11,940 bases of DNA from Asterionellopsis glacialis (lineage: Eukaryota > Bacillariophyta > Plagiogrammaphyceae > Rhaphoneidales > Asterionellopsidaceae), in assembly GCA_014885115.2 (NCBI GenBank), contig WKLE02003609.1:1-11940 (forward strand), in the 5' to 3' direction. How positions within the stretch are numbered: position 1 is the first letter of the stretch; each line of letters begins with the position of its first letter. Below are positions 1-7,863 of this stretch, piece after piece. The notes beneath the pieces are model-generated. The model was not told where the DNA came from. It saw only the letters and a list, made by a program, of their open reading frames with translations, and made no database searches. Position numbers and translations under genes: made by a program.

Positions 1-136
1 GGTACCAGCTAAGTCCTGCTTACCAGGAAGGATTAAATACGTTCTACTGCTATTTGGCGATATCTCTAGTTAGTAAGTTCATGGGACCAATAATTAGGAC
101 TTACGTACGGGTGAAACTATTGTGTCCATCTGAGAC

Positions 137-709
137 ATGAAGATACAAGATACAGAAAGGACCGGTACAGATGAGGGTTTGATAACTCACTCTTTCCTAG
201 AGCGTCGCGAAACCGAAGAGAAAAATAATCGCTGTCAAAAGAGACATATTTTGGGTATTGTTGCAATCATGAAAGGTGGTCTGGATCAACTAACGCTCGC
301 GGAAACTCCTTTGCCTGTGAGACAAGATGATTTCAGTCCTGGGAAAGGAAATGCACTCCAAGCTTGCATTGCTTCACTTTTTCACCTGGAGCTTGTTGAC
401 GTACCAAACTTTATCGACCTCGAAGTGGGCTACGAGCAAGGAATCCGGGATTTTTTAGCATCAAGAAGTAAACTTCGACTGCGAAAGGTCTTCTTGGGAA
501 ATTGCTGTAGTCTTATCGGAGAGGAAGAAGAATATAATGGGAAACTTTGTATTCTTCGAGGACAATCCCCACGGGGGGATTTTGGGCACGTTGTTATTGC
601 GAGAGTTTGTAAAAATGATGGATTTGATATGGTGCACGACCCTCATCCTGATGAAACTTTTCTGGACCGCACAGAAATTTATGGGTGGTGCATGCTCTTT
701 GATGAGTGA
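137..709 (+). CDS. Papain-fold-like (C39/transglutaminase-like) protein of a bacterial/phage-type family, probable lost nucleophile
   Basis: Single-exon 190-residue ORF. From residue 70 it follows a layout I recognise from small uncharacterised bacterial and phage proteins of presumed cysteine-peptidase fold: a GNxxQACIASL helix (71-81), a VPNF segment (89-92), an SPRG strand start (144-147), GHVV with a possible catalytic His151, and a VHDPHPD motif (166-172) with Asp168. It ends soon after that motif, as the bacterial proteins do, so the C-terminus looks complete. In the family I expect GNC at 71-73; here it is GNA, although Cys77 remains four residues on. Residues 1-44 are polar, with no domain, and have no counterpart in the bacterial layout. 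ATG 269 (Met45) may be the ancestral or real start, giving 146 residues. I see no clear targeting peptide. The substrate is unknown. Family placement is from memory, not a search; bacterial or viral transfer is inferred. Confidence 0.7.
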   Translation: MKIQDTERTGTDEGLITHSFLERRETEEKNNRCQKRHILGIVAIMKGGLDQLTLAETPLPVRQDDFSPGKGNALQACIASLFHLELVDVPNFIDLEVGYEQGIRDFLASRSKLRLRKVFLGNCCSLIGEEEEYNGKLCILRGQSPRGDFGHVVIARVCKNDGFDMVHDPHPDETFLDRTEIYGWCMLFDE

Positions 710-1080
710 AGAACTTTATATGTTCTCTCCAGATGAAACAATGTTGTAATATTTTCCGTTCATGGGGGTGGCCAAGATGGAGTCGGGTAGGTGTGGAGAC
801 TTTGAAATCGAAAAATTATCTCACAGATAGAATGCAGTCTTCTTGCTGCTGTATTTTTCTTATATTCAATTCACGTGGATGCAATATGACGCAAACATAA
901 AAAACTAGAGTAACATTGAAAATATCTTCGTTATTCATTTTAACCGAGGTAGACAGTGTATGCAAATAGTATTAGCGACCACAAAATCCGAGTGAACAAG
1001 TATCTAGGAAAAACAGCCAAAGCCACTATTACGTTGTTGCTGAAATACCCTCCAAAACTAAAAGGTCGTTTTCAGCATCT
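710..1080. other. Convergent intergenic stretch
   Basis: These 371 bases separate the 3' ends of the papain-like gene (+) and P5CR (-). Short ORFs here have no recognisable content. The stretch must carry the 3' UTRs and poly(A) sites of both genes, but I see no canonical AATAAA close to either stop codon. No RNA gene or repeat was found. Confidence 0.6.
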
Positions 1081-2055
1081 TTACAAATTATATTTATGAA
1101 CGATTTCGTCTTCTGGAAGTCCACCTAATTGCATTGACCGTCTTGTTGCAGCTTTGACTGCAGCTATTGTTGTTGAACGAAAGCGTCTATGAATCATAGT
1201 GAACAACAAACGATAGGGGGAATCAGTGAGTAGGTACAAAAGCATAACAAAGGCAACAAGCGACTTAAGCCTGTCGAATTAATTCACCAGAATGTACAAA
1301 AGCATAGTATTGTCATCTTCTTACCCATTCTCAAGGGCTTCAACTCCAGCAATAGTGGTACCTCCTGGTGACGTGACGCCGTCTTTTAGCTGCCCGGGGT
1401 GCTTTCCAGTTTCAAGGACCATTTCAGCAGCCCCTTTGACTGTTTGCGCTGCAAGTTGTGTAGCGACATTACGAGGAAGACCCGCACGGACACCTCCATC
1501 GCTAAGAGCCTCAATGAACTGAAAGACGAATGCGGGTCCACTTCCTGATAAACCAGTCACTGCGTTAAGGAGAGTTTCTGTTACTTCCATGGCTGTTCCG
1601 ACAGAGCCAAAAATTTCTAGCACAGTTTGACGGTCCTTGTCGTTTGCCAAATTACCAAGTGCAAATCCAGTAGCAGCCTCTCCAACAAGACAGGGTGTGT
1701 TGGGCATAACTCGTACGACACGACGTCCTGGCAAAACTTCCTCCAAGGCTCTAATAGTCACACCTGCAGCAATACTAATTACTAGTGCATCTCCTCCTGC
1801 AGAGGCTACATCTGTTGCAGCATCGTGCACAATATGGGGCTTCACAGCAAGAATCACAGCATCCTTTGCATGTTCACATACAGTTGCATTGGAAGGTGTG
1901 GCAAGGTAACCCTTCTTTTCTGCAGTCTCACGAGCTGGGGGGTATACGTCAGAGCAACAAATATTTTCCGCAGTTGTAACTCCTTTGGCAACAAGACCAT
2001 CCATCAAGGCGGATGCCATCATTCCTGATCCGATAAATCCTACTGATACCGACAT
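1081..2055 (-). CDS. P5CR: Pyrroline-5-carboxylate reductase (two exons)
   Basis: Catalyses the NAD(P)H-dependent reduction of 1-pyrroline-5-carboxylate to L-proline, the last step of proline synthesis; probably cytosolic, as no presequence precedes the Rossmann fold. Exon 1 is 2055-1325 and exon 2 is 1186-1081, joined across a 138-nt GT-AG intron to give 278 residues, normal for the family. Visible: dinucleotide loop GFIGSGMMA (6-14), AVKPHIV (70-76), VMPNTP (116-121), GLSGSGPAF (168-176) and the signature DGVTSPGGTT (225-234). Exon 2 supplies the last 35 residues, starting GRFRSTTIAAVKAATRRS, the expected terminal helix. Without splicing the frame stops right after ALENG, about 35 residues short. 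The start is ATG 2055, with G at -3; the frame is open further upstream only from a TTG, which is unlikely as a eukaryotic start. It is convergent with the papain-like gene. Confidence 0.96.
1187..1324 (-). other. P5CR intron
   Basis: 138-nt intron read on the minus strand, with donor GG|GTAAGA and acceptor TTCATAG|AC. It falls between codon positions 2 and 3 of the Gly that follows ALEN. Removing it restores the conserved P5CR C-terminus in frame, which is the main support. Confidence 0.93.
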
Positions 2056-2593
2056 GGCCAATTCGTACTGCTTCTCACGATGCAAAGGGATACAGTGTTG
2101 GTTGGAAGACTCCTAACAATTTGTGAGGTCCTAGTCGGAAAGTTTGTTCTGTTCGACAGTAATCCTAGAGGAACAAAAAGCTGCATGATCCCTCTCTGAT
2201 GGATGCAAATCTGGCTTGAGATTTAATTCATGTGTCATGTGGTTCCATACACTCGTACGCGTGTCGCAACAACTCAAAAAACAGCCGGCCAGACTCTATG
2301 CAATTTATTGTGATTACAGTAAATATCTGGTACCGAACTCAGTACCGTATGGTCAGGAAAATCGAAACGTACGCCGGTAAGACCGTATTTTGCTCTGTGG
2401 GCAAACAATTGATAATCAAGCAACAGCCTGTAAACCAAGATACAACTAAAATGGCCATGCACGGAGATGAACAATGAAGTAATATTTCAAATCAAACACC
2501 CATCGTCTGCAATCCCATAATTCTTAATTCAAAACAAATAATTCCAAAGAAATAAGGGTAGAGGATTTTATTTATTTTACCAAGACGTTTTGC
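2056..2593. other. Intergenic stretch: P5CR upstream region and RPL13A 3' region
   Basis: 538 bases between the P5CR start and the RPL13A stop, both genes on the minus strand. It must hold the P5CR promoter and 5' UTR and the RPL13A 3' UTR. Short ORFs on both strands around 2232-2477 overlap each other and show no recognisable protein. A small GGTAC...GTACC inverted repeat lies near 2329-2346. Apart from the poly(A) signal listed separately, I see no defined regulatory element. Confidence 0.5.
2567..2576 (-). promoter_or_regulatory. Candidate poly(A) signal of RPL13A
   Basis: Read on the minus strand, two overlapping AATAAA hexamers (AATAAATAAA) lie about 17 nt after the RPL13A stop codon. 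Position and sequence fit a eukaryotic polyadenylation signal. The very short distance implies a short 3' UTR, common in compact algal genomes. It could also be chance in AT-rich sequence. Confidence 0.5.
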
Positions 2594-3446
2594 CTAGTAG
2601 CCAGAAGCAGAAAGAACTTCATTGACCTTAGCAAGTTCTCCAGCACAGGCTTCTTCGGCCTTTCTACGCAAGGCGGCAGTTTCCTTCTTCTTGGAGTAGA
2701 ATTCAGCAGCTTCTTCCCTACGCTTGTCTTCAAGACGCTTAAGAAGATCCTTGTGCTTCCAGCCAACACTGTCAGCAAGTTCTCCAAGAACGGTGCAATC
2801 ACTATCGGGCTTGAGTCGGAGGACACGAAGGGCAGCGGGAACAACAACACGCTTTTGCTTGTCGAAAGGGGCGGGGATTCCTTCGAAGGTGCTCAAACGA
2901 GTAAGAGCATCTTGTCCACGTGCTGTCTTTTGATGAACCATACCACGAATTGTACGCCAGACCATACGAGCAGGTGACTTGAAATGGAAGGGACCCTTGC
3001 GAGGGTTGGTGTTCATGCGCTTCTTACGGAACTGAGCATACTTGACGCGGTTGCGAACAACTGTTTAATGTCAAACAAGAAGGAGAAATAATGTAAGTAA
3101 AATTAGAAACAATAAAATATTCGGTAGTCGCAACGACAGCGACAGCGACAACGACAGCTATGCTGAGCATCCTTTGACTTCCTAAGCACATTGTCATGTT
3201 GATCATTTCCTTTTTGTGCGGACTCCGGACAGACTCCGACCACCAGAAAGCCCACCAAAAGGCACCTCATGGTATGCCAACATCGATAGAAATCGTTTTC
3301 CACTCACTTGATCCAGAGATGCACATTTCATCGCATCTCACAATAACAACATTCTGTCCGGCAAGGAGTTCCTTTGCGACAATAGAAGCAAGGCGACCAA
3401 GGAGGTGGTCGCGGCCGTCGATGACCTTGGTGCTGTCGAGGACCAT
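2594..3446 (-). CDS. RPL13A: 60S ribosomal protein uL13 (RPL13A), two exons
   Basis: Structural protein of the cytosolic large ribosomal subunit. Exon 1 is 3446-3308 (46 codons plus one base) and exon 2 is 3060-2594, joined across a 247-nt intron to give 201 residues, the usual length of eukaryotic uL13. Exon 1 holds [16 protein letters not shown] (10-25) and the [14 protein letters not shown] strand. Exon 2 continues [18 protein letters not shown], then [35 protein letters not shown] and VLRLKPDSD, all landmark uL13 segments, followed by a Lys/Glu/Ala-rich C-terminal helix ending ASGY as in fungal homologues. ATG 3446 has A at -3 and G at +4. The frame is open further upstream, but that stretch does not look like uL13. 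It shares an upstream region of about 515 bp, head to head, with the PPR gene. Confidence 0.97.
3061..3307 (-). other. RPL13A intron
   Basis: 247-nt intron on the minus strand, donor A|GTGAGTG, acceptor ATTAAACAG|TTG preceded by a pyrimidine-rich run and a possible TTGAC branch site. The join makes the Ile between CISGS and VRNRV and keeps uL13 in frame. It carries a short CTGTCG-type repeat. I looked for box C/D motifs, because vertebrate RPL13A introns host C/D snoRNAs, and found no convincing pair. Confidence 0.93.
3134..3157. repeat. Hexanucleotide microsatellite in the RPL13A intron
   Basis: Four tandem CGACAR units on the plus strand (CGACAG, CGACAG, CGACAA, CGACAG), with a degenerate fifth unit before them. 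Read in the transcript they are CTGTCG/TTGTCG. Probably slippage in non-coding sequence. Confidence 0.85.
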
Positions 3447-3961
3447 CGTGAAAGTTTGGTTCAAGAAAGACGTAAGATGAGCGGGTGATGGTAAAATCGA
3501 GCAGTTGCTGTCGATTTTGGGAATGTACCACAAGCTTCGTACAAGTTCTACCAAAAAGCGAGCAACAAGTAAAAGGTAAACTTCACTGTATAAATGTCTG
3601 TTTAAATCTATTACGGGTGTGCCGTGCCTTGTAGGTCCTACAGATACCTGGTACTTCTCTCTGATCTTGGAATCATCAGAAAATAATGTCTGTGTGCCAC
3701 GACTTTCGCCTGCCTGTTTGTCCTGGAGTTTCCGAGAGGAGCCGCGTTCCTACCGGTACGAGATTCGACTCGACTTGATTAATTTGAATTCTCTTTTCTC
3801 GCGTTACAAACGCGCAATGTGAGCCGTTTGACAAAAGACACACGACACAATCACGAAAAGAAAAAAAGGTGCTCTGAACGTGCAAACCAATTGATGACAT
3901 ATTTTATTTACAAAAGAAACAAAGAACAGAACCCTGCAAGTACACCAAATGACGACGAGGC
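3447..3961. other. Divergent promoter region between RPL13A and the PPR gene
   Basis: 515 bases separate the two start codons, which point away from each other, so both promoters and 5' UTRs should lie here. A TATAAA on the plus strand at 3589-3594 sits about 370 bases before the PPR start, too far to assign with confidence. Small ORFs in this stretch look random. No RNA gene was seen. Confidence 0.5.
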
Positions 3962-4026
3962 ATGACGACGGCTATAAAGTCCCTTCGACAATTACAGCAA
4001 CGGTGTTATTGCTCGACGATCTCTAG
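3949..4026 (+). promoter_or_regulatory. Upstream ORF overlapping the PPR start
   Basis: An ATG at 3949 opens a 25-codon frame that ends at TAG 4024-4026, overlapping the first 65 bases of the PPR coding region in a different frame. Its context is weak (C at -3), while the PPR ATG 13 bases later has G at -3. The two ATGs sit in a near-tandem duplication, ATGACGACGAGGC followed by ATGACGACGGC. If transcription starts upstream of 3949, the frame could lower PPR translation; if it starts between the ATGs, it is irrelevant. Confidence 0.35.
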
Positions 4027-6337
4027 ATATGACTTCTACCATGGGGAGATAACATCAGCTACTAGCAGAAACAAATATGCAACAATTTCTACAAGAATCG
4101 CTCAAATATCAACGACTTCTTCCTCTATCGACGTTCGATCGAACCGTCGAGGTGAAGGGAGTTGGGAACAGGTGGAACAACAATGTAATCGGTTTTTCGA
4201 ACTCTATCGGAACAATGGAAACAATAATATCAAACATTCTGGGCCTATAATGTCAAAAGTTCCAGAATTATTATTGCAATGCGTGAACAATCCTCATCCA
4301 TACCACTCAGGTCCAATGGCGAATGAACTTTTAGAACTCGCCACACGTAATCCAAACACCACATTTCAAACAACAAGAAGTGTAACTCCAGAAATGTATG
4401 CATTAGCTATTGAAGCTTGGATAAAAAGTGGTCACATGTTTGCACTTGAAGAAGCAGAAACACTTCTTTGGGAATTGTTGGCAGATCGGTATTTGAAAAG
4501 GTTAGATCATGAAACAAATCGTGGTCAACAGCACGACATTTGCAATCGAATCAATAGTGCATTTGCTCTTGTGATTCATGCTTTTTTTTCCACACCAGTC
4601 GAGATTTCTGATCTTATGGATCGAAGCGAAAGATTGGTTACACGAATGAAGGAATTGTACAACAACACCGAACAGTCTGCAACTTCGCCTCTACGATACG
4701 TACAGCCAAATACGACCGCTTTCAATGCCATCTTACGCGTACTTGCAAAAAAAGAAGATGTTTCTGCTGCCCAAGAAGGCTTTGAATTTCTACAAAAAAT
4801 GGCAAAAGATCAGGATGAAAACAAAAATAGTAAAATGGCACCAAACTTGGTTAGTTACAGTACGGTGATGGATGCTTTTGCCAAGTGTGGTGATGCAGAT
4901 GGAGTGTACACTGTTTTGCAGTTTATGATTTCTAGGCATGAAGCTGATCCATCTATGAATGTTAAACCTAATGCAGTGTGTTTCAATACCTTGCTAGATG
5001 CATGGGCCAAAAGTGGACGACTCGACGCTGGCAAAAGAGCCGAAGAAGTGTTGCGATGGATGGAGGATGATACTGTAAAAGTGGAACCCGATTCGTTCAG
5101 TTACACAGCAGTAATAAATGCTTGGTCAAACAGCACAGCCAAGGGTTCTGCAGATCGTGCCGAAGCAATGCTGCGGCAAATGATTGCTTTGCAAGAAAAA
5201 GGTCATGATAGAATCTGTCCCGACCATGTCAGTTTTTCGGCCGTGGTTGATGCATGGGCCAAAAGTGGTGACCCGTCATCAGCATCTAGGGCTGCAAACA
5301 TTGTAACATTGATGGAAGAACTTGCTCAAGAAACAGGAAATCAAAATGTGAAACCAACTGTAACCACCTACAACACGTTGATTCAAGCGTGGGCCAACAG
5401 TGAAGATCCGCAAAAAGGACAACACGCACTAGACGTCTTGTCACGTATGGAGGAACCGAACACACGGTCGTTTAATTCCGTCATGTCTGCATTGTCAAGG
5501 TCGAATCACAGTAGAAAAATGGAATTGATCTTCGACTTACTGAATTATTTAGAAGGTGCATACATTTCAGGGGAGGATGACGTCGTAGGACCTGATACAA
5601 TTACATTTAATACTGCTCTGAATGCTCTGGCAAAAAGTGGCGACGCTAAGGCCGCAGAAAAGGCAGAATCAATCTTGCATAGAATGTTGACATACGAAAG
5701 GGAAGGAAGCACTGCAATTTCTCCAAACACAATAACCTACAACACTGTGATGAATATCATTGCAAAGAGCAAAAGCATACAGGATGGTGCTCTTCGAGTG
5801 GAGTCTATACTAGATCACATGGAAGAGCTGTATCGTGAATCAGGCAATAGTCTCATAGCACCCAGTTCTATCAGTTACTCTACGTGTATTATGGCATGGG
5901 CAAGAAGTCAGCGTCCTGACAAAGTCATCCGGGCGCGCAGTATACTTGACCGGATGAAGAGTGCACATCATGATTCCAAAATGAATAATAAAACATTCAT
6001 TATACCAGATATCATCCCCTACAACACGCTTCTGAATGCATGTTGTTTCTCTGTTGGTAATACAGACAGCAAGTTAGAAGCTGCCAATGCCACCATGGAA
6101 ATCTTACACGAAATACGAGATTCAAACTTTGCAAAGCCTGAAACCCTTACGTACACAACAGCTGTAAAAGCTCTTGGACGAAATATACCACCAGGAATAG
6201 AGCGGAATAAGCTGGTAGAACAAGTCATACAGCTTTGTACAGACGATGGTCTAATGTGCGAGAAAGTGGCAAAAGAAGTCCGCCACGCATCAAAAGAGGT
6301 GTTTCACAAATACTTTGGAAATAAAAGGTTCAATTAG
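3962..6337 (+). CDS. P-class pentatricopeptide repeat protein, probably organellar
   Basis: Intronless 791-residue protein. PPR proteins bind single-stranded organellar RNA through tandem helical pairs and act in RNA stability, processing or translation. About twelve or thirteen repeats are visible, each opening with a (V/I)(S/T)(Y/F)(N/S)T-like helix and AWAKSG-like turn, near residues 144, 250, 296, 337, 377, 422, 467, 500, 546, 589, 636, 684 and 728. Many have long insertions before the next KPN/KPD-type junction, so the spacing is 40-50 residues rather than the classical 35, typical of the diatom PPR proteins I know. There is no E, DYW or SMR domain. The first 60 residues lack acidic residues up to Asp24 and are rich in Arg, Ser and Thr, which suggests mitochondrial import; there is no hydrophobic signal peptide for complex-plastid import. 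The RNA target cannot be told. Confidence 0.93.
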   Translation: MTTAIKSLRQLQQRCYCSTISRYDFYHGEITSATSRNKYATISTRIAQISTTSSSIDVRSNRRGEGSWEQVEQQCNRFFELYRNNGNNNIKHSGPIMSKVPELLLQCVNNPHPYHSGPMANELLELATRNPNTTFQTTRSVTPEMYALAIEAWIKSGHMFALEEAETLLWELLADRYLKRLDHETNRGQQHDICNRINSAFALVIHAFFSTPVEISDLMDRSERLVTRMKELYNNTEQSATSPLRYVQPNTTAFNAILRVLAKKEDVSAAQEGFEFLQKMAKDQDENKNSKMAPNLVSYSTVMDAFAKCGDADGVYTVLQFMISRHEADPSMNVKPNAVCFNTLLDAWAKSGRLDAGKRAEEVLRWMEDDTVKVEPDSFSYTAVINAWSNSTAKGSADRAEAMLRQMIALQEKGHDRICPDHVSFSAVVDAWAKSGDPSSASRAANIVTLMEELAQETGNQNVKPTVTTYNTLIQAWANSEDPQKGQHALDVLSRMEEPNTRSFNSVMSALSRSNHSRKMELIFDLLNYLEGAYISGEDDVVGPDTITFNTALNALAKSGDAKAAEKAESILHRMLTYEREGSTAISPNTITYNTVMNIIAKSKSIQDGALRVESILDHMEELYRESGNSLIAPSSISYSTCIMAWARSQRPDKVIRARSILDRMKSAHHDSKMNNKTFIIPDIIPYNTLLNACCFSVGNTDSKLEAANATMEILHEIRDSNFAKPETLTYTTAVKALGRNIPPGIERNKLVEQVIQLCTDDGLMCEKVAKEVRHASKEVFHKYFGNKRFN

Positions 6338-6533
6338 AATTTATGAAGTAGAGGAATCACAACCGTAGTTACAAAATAATCCACCAGAGTAGTGCTTATG
6401 AGAATTCTTTTTAAGTATGTTAAACGAGCGCTCTTGTCATGTACACTATCAGAAAACTTTGAAAGTGCTCATCTTACTAGTTTATATTGAACGTTGACGT
6501 ACGATGGATGATTTCACTAATCCTCGACATTAT

Positions 6534-7076
6534 CTACTCGTATTCTGACTCTTTTTGAAGCTTTTCAATGATGCCTTCGTAGTGAGCTTTTAATTTGTCT
6601 TCAGTCTCCTTGACAGATCGTAATTTTTCCTTTTGAGCACTTACGATGTAGTCGGAAATAAATTTACGGTATGCTTCCACTTTCTCCACTAAATCTTTGT
6701 TAGTTGCTGGAAAGAGGTATGATCCTTGTTGAGAGGTATTTGGCAAGGCGACAGATTCATTGGTTGATCCTTCACTGCTGTCGCTACCGCTTTTTGAGGC
6801 CTCCAAATCAGCAACTTTTCCTTCCAATTCGGAAATACGATCCTTGAATTTTGCTTCAACATCGGCCATTGCTCGAAGTTTTTCTTCGTGCGCTTTGGCC
6901 ATATACTCAGTAAGAGCGGCAGATGCTTCCTCAGCAGCTGTTACTTGGAGGCGCACTTCTGCAAAAGGTACTCTAGCTTCACTTCGAAGTGGTTCTCCAA
7001 AAAAAGGAACATTAACAAAAGCTACTCCTGTTGTGGCGGATAGCATTACGATTAAGATTCCGACGTAGTTTCTCAT
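6534..7076 (-). CDS. Small coiled-coil protein with probable plastid bipartite presequence and internal duplication
   Basis: Single-exon 180-residue protein of unrecognised family. Residues 4-19 form a hydrophobic signal peptide with a likely cut between Ala19 and Phe20 (TTGVA|FVNVP). Phe at +1, followed by a basic, transit-like stretch to about residue 45, matches the ASAF-type signal for import into secondary plastids. The mature part is two charged helices likely to form coiled coils (about 50-93 and 127-178), joined by a Ser/Gly/Asn-rich linker (94-125). The two helices resemble each other: Y58/Y143, A62/A147, EKLR 65-68/150-153, E74/E159, K76/K161 and K78/K163 coincide at a fixed offset of 85. 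Conserved catalytic residues are not evident. A structural or scaffold role in the plastid is only inference. ATG 7076 is the natural start because it opens the signal peptide. It is convergent with the PPR gene, stop codons about 200 bases apart. Confidence 0.82.
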   Translation of the reverse strand: MRNYVGILIVMLSATTGVAFVNVPFFGEPLRSEARVPFAEVRLQVTAAEEASAALTEYMAKAHEEKLRAMADVEAKFKDRISELEGKVADLEASKSGSDSSEGSTNESVALPNTSQQGSYLFPATNKDLVEKVEAYRKFISDYIVSAQKEKLRSVKETEDKLKAHYEGIIEKLQKESEYE

Positions 7077-7863
7077 GTTGACCAGTTAATTTGTGATGGT
7101 ATGTGTTGATCTTAGAACAGGATATTCTGAAGTTGTATATCGAAGTGTACCGTGTAATGTTTGTAGTCCTCAAGGGAGCAAAGGCAAGATACCCATACTG
7201 TACAAACAATCCATTCCGATGGATCCGGGCGATACGATGATGCATAATGTGTCGGATCCTGGATCTTCGTCCAGTGTCTTGAATGAATAGATTTGGGATT
7301 AGGGTTAGGGTAGCACCCCCCAGTTGGACCACCCCCAGATCACCCCCACATTTGGACCAGTTGCCAGGTCCAACCTACGTATTTTTTATTAATACAACAT
7401 CTTGTTTTTTGTAGGCTATTCAAGCAAGCTCTAAACCCAATCATTGAATGAGCTCTCAGCGACCCCTCAGAAGCCTCCACGTGGCATTTTTAACACAGAC
7501 GATCTTTTGTTGCAAAAAAGTACCAGGGAGTCCATTCACAGTAATAACTGACAAAGTCTGTGCCCTTTCTTTTGAAGCTCGCCTTGACACCGAGAAAACT
7601 CCTTAATTTTCTGGGATTGAGAAACTAATAAAACACCAAACCCAAAGTGGGACTTCCTCGAATCTAAAAGCCCAGCTTTACGAAAATGGAGAGAGTCAGG
7701 TAAAAAAGAAATTTTCAGCAGCCGAACATGAATAGTTCGGGGCAAAAGATAAGCATAATAAAGAGGCGACTATTTACGTAGCTTTACAAATATGTAATTC
7801 TAGTTCCAATTAAATCCTATTCCGAAAGCTTGTGCCGCGATCAAGTCGGCTCTTTTTAAGAGT
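7077..7863. other. Intergenic stretch with low-complexity G/C tracts
   Basis: 787 bases between the start of the coiled-coil gene and the stop of the next gene upstream, both minus strand. It should hold the promoter of the former and 3' UTR of the latter. It contains the telomere-like and C-tract block listed separately (7295-7374). Short ORFs on either strand (for example 7093-7290 + and 7536-7745 -) show nothing recognisable. No RNA gene was identified. Confidence 0.5.
7295..7374. repeat. Telomere-like G tracts, C tracts and inverted repeat
   Basis: Three GGG tracts on the plus strand, including a perfect TTAGGGTTAGGG at 7299-7310, are followed by three runs of five or six C. Then comes GTTGGACC at 7323-7330, TTGGACC at 7352-7358 and the complement GGTCCAAC at 7367-7374, so either left copy can pair with the right one. 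TTAGGG is a common eukaryotic telomere unit; two units may be chance or a relic of break repair. The minus strand is G-rich across the C tracts. Confidence 0.7.

Noticed and set aside
1292..1909. Plus-strand ORFs opposite P5CR (1292-1522, 1637-1909)
   Set aside because: They are antisense shadows of conserved P5CR codons with no family resemblance of their own.
2056..2085. Ten-residue upstream extension of P5CR
   Set aside because: It begins at TTG, not ATG. The canonical N-terminus just before GFIGSG starts at ATG 2055.
3061..3307. C/D-box snoRNA in the RPL13A intron
   Set aside because: Only partial C-like motifs (for example ATGATC) and no CTGA D box on the transcript strand.
3447..3554. 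Upstream extension of the RPL13A frame
   Set aside because: The frame is open but the sequence does not resemble uL13, and ATG 3446 has a good context and gives the family length.
3589..3594. TATAAA as the PPR promoter TATA box
   Set aside because: It lies about 370 bases before the start codon in AT-rich sequence, and nothing else supports it.
7012..7332. Minus-strand 106-codon ORF overlapping the coiled-coil gene start
   Set aside because: It overlaps the signal-peptide region in another frame and reads through the telomere-like tracts; the product looks random.
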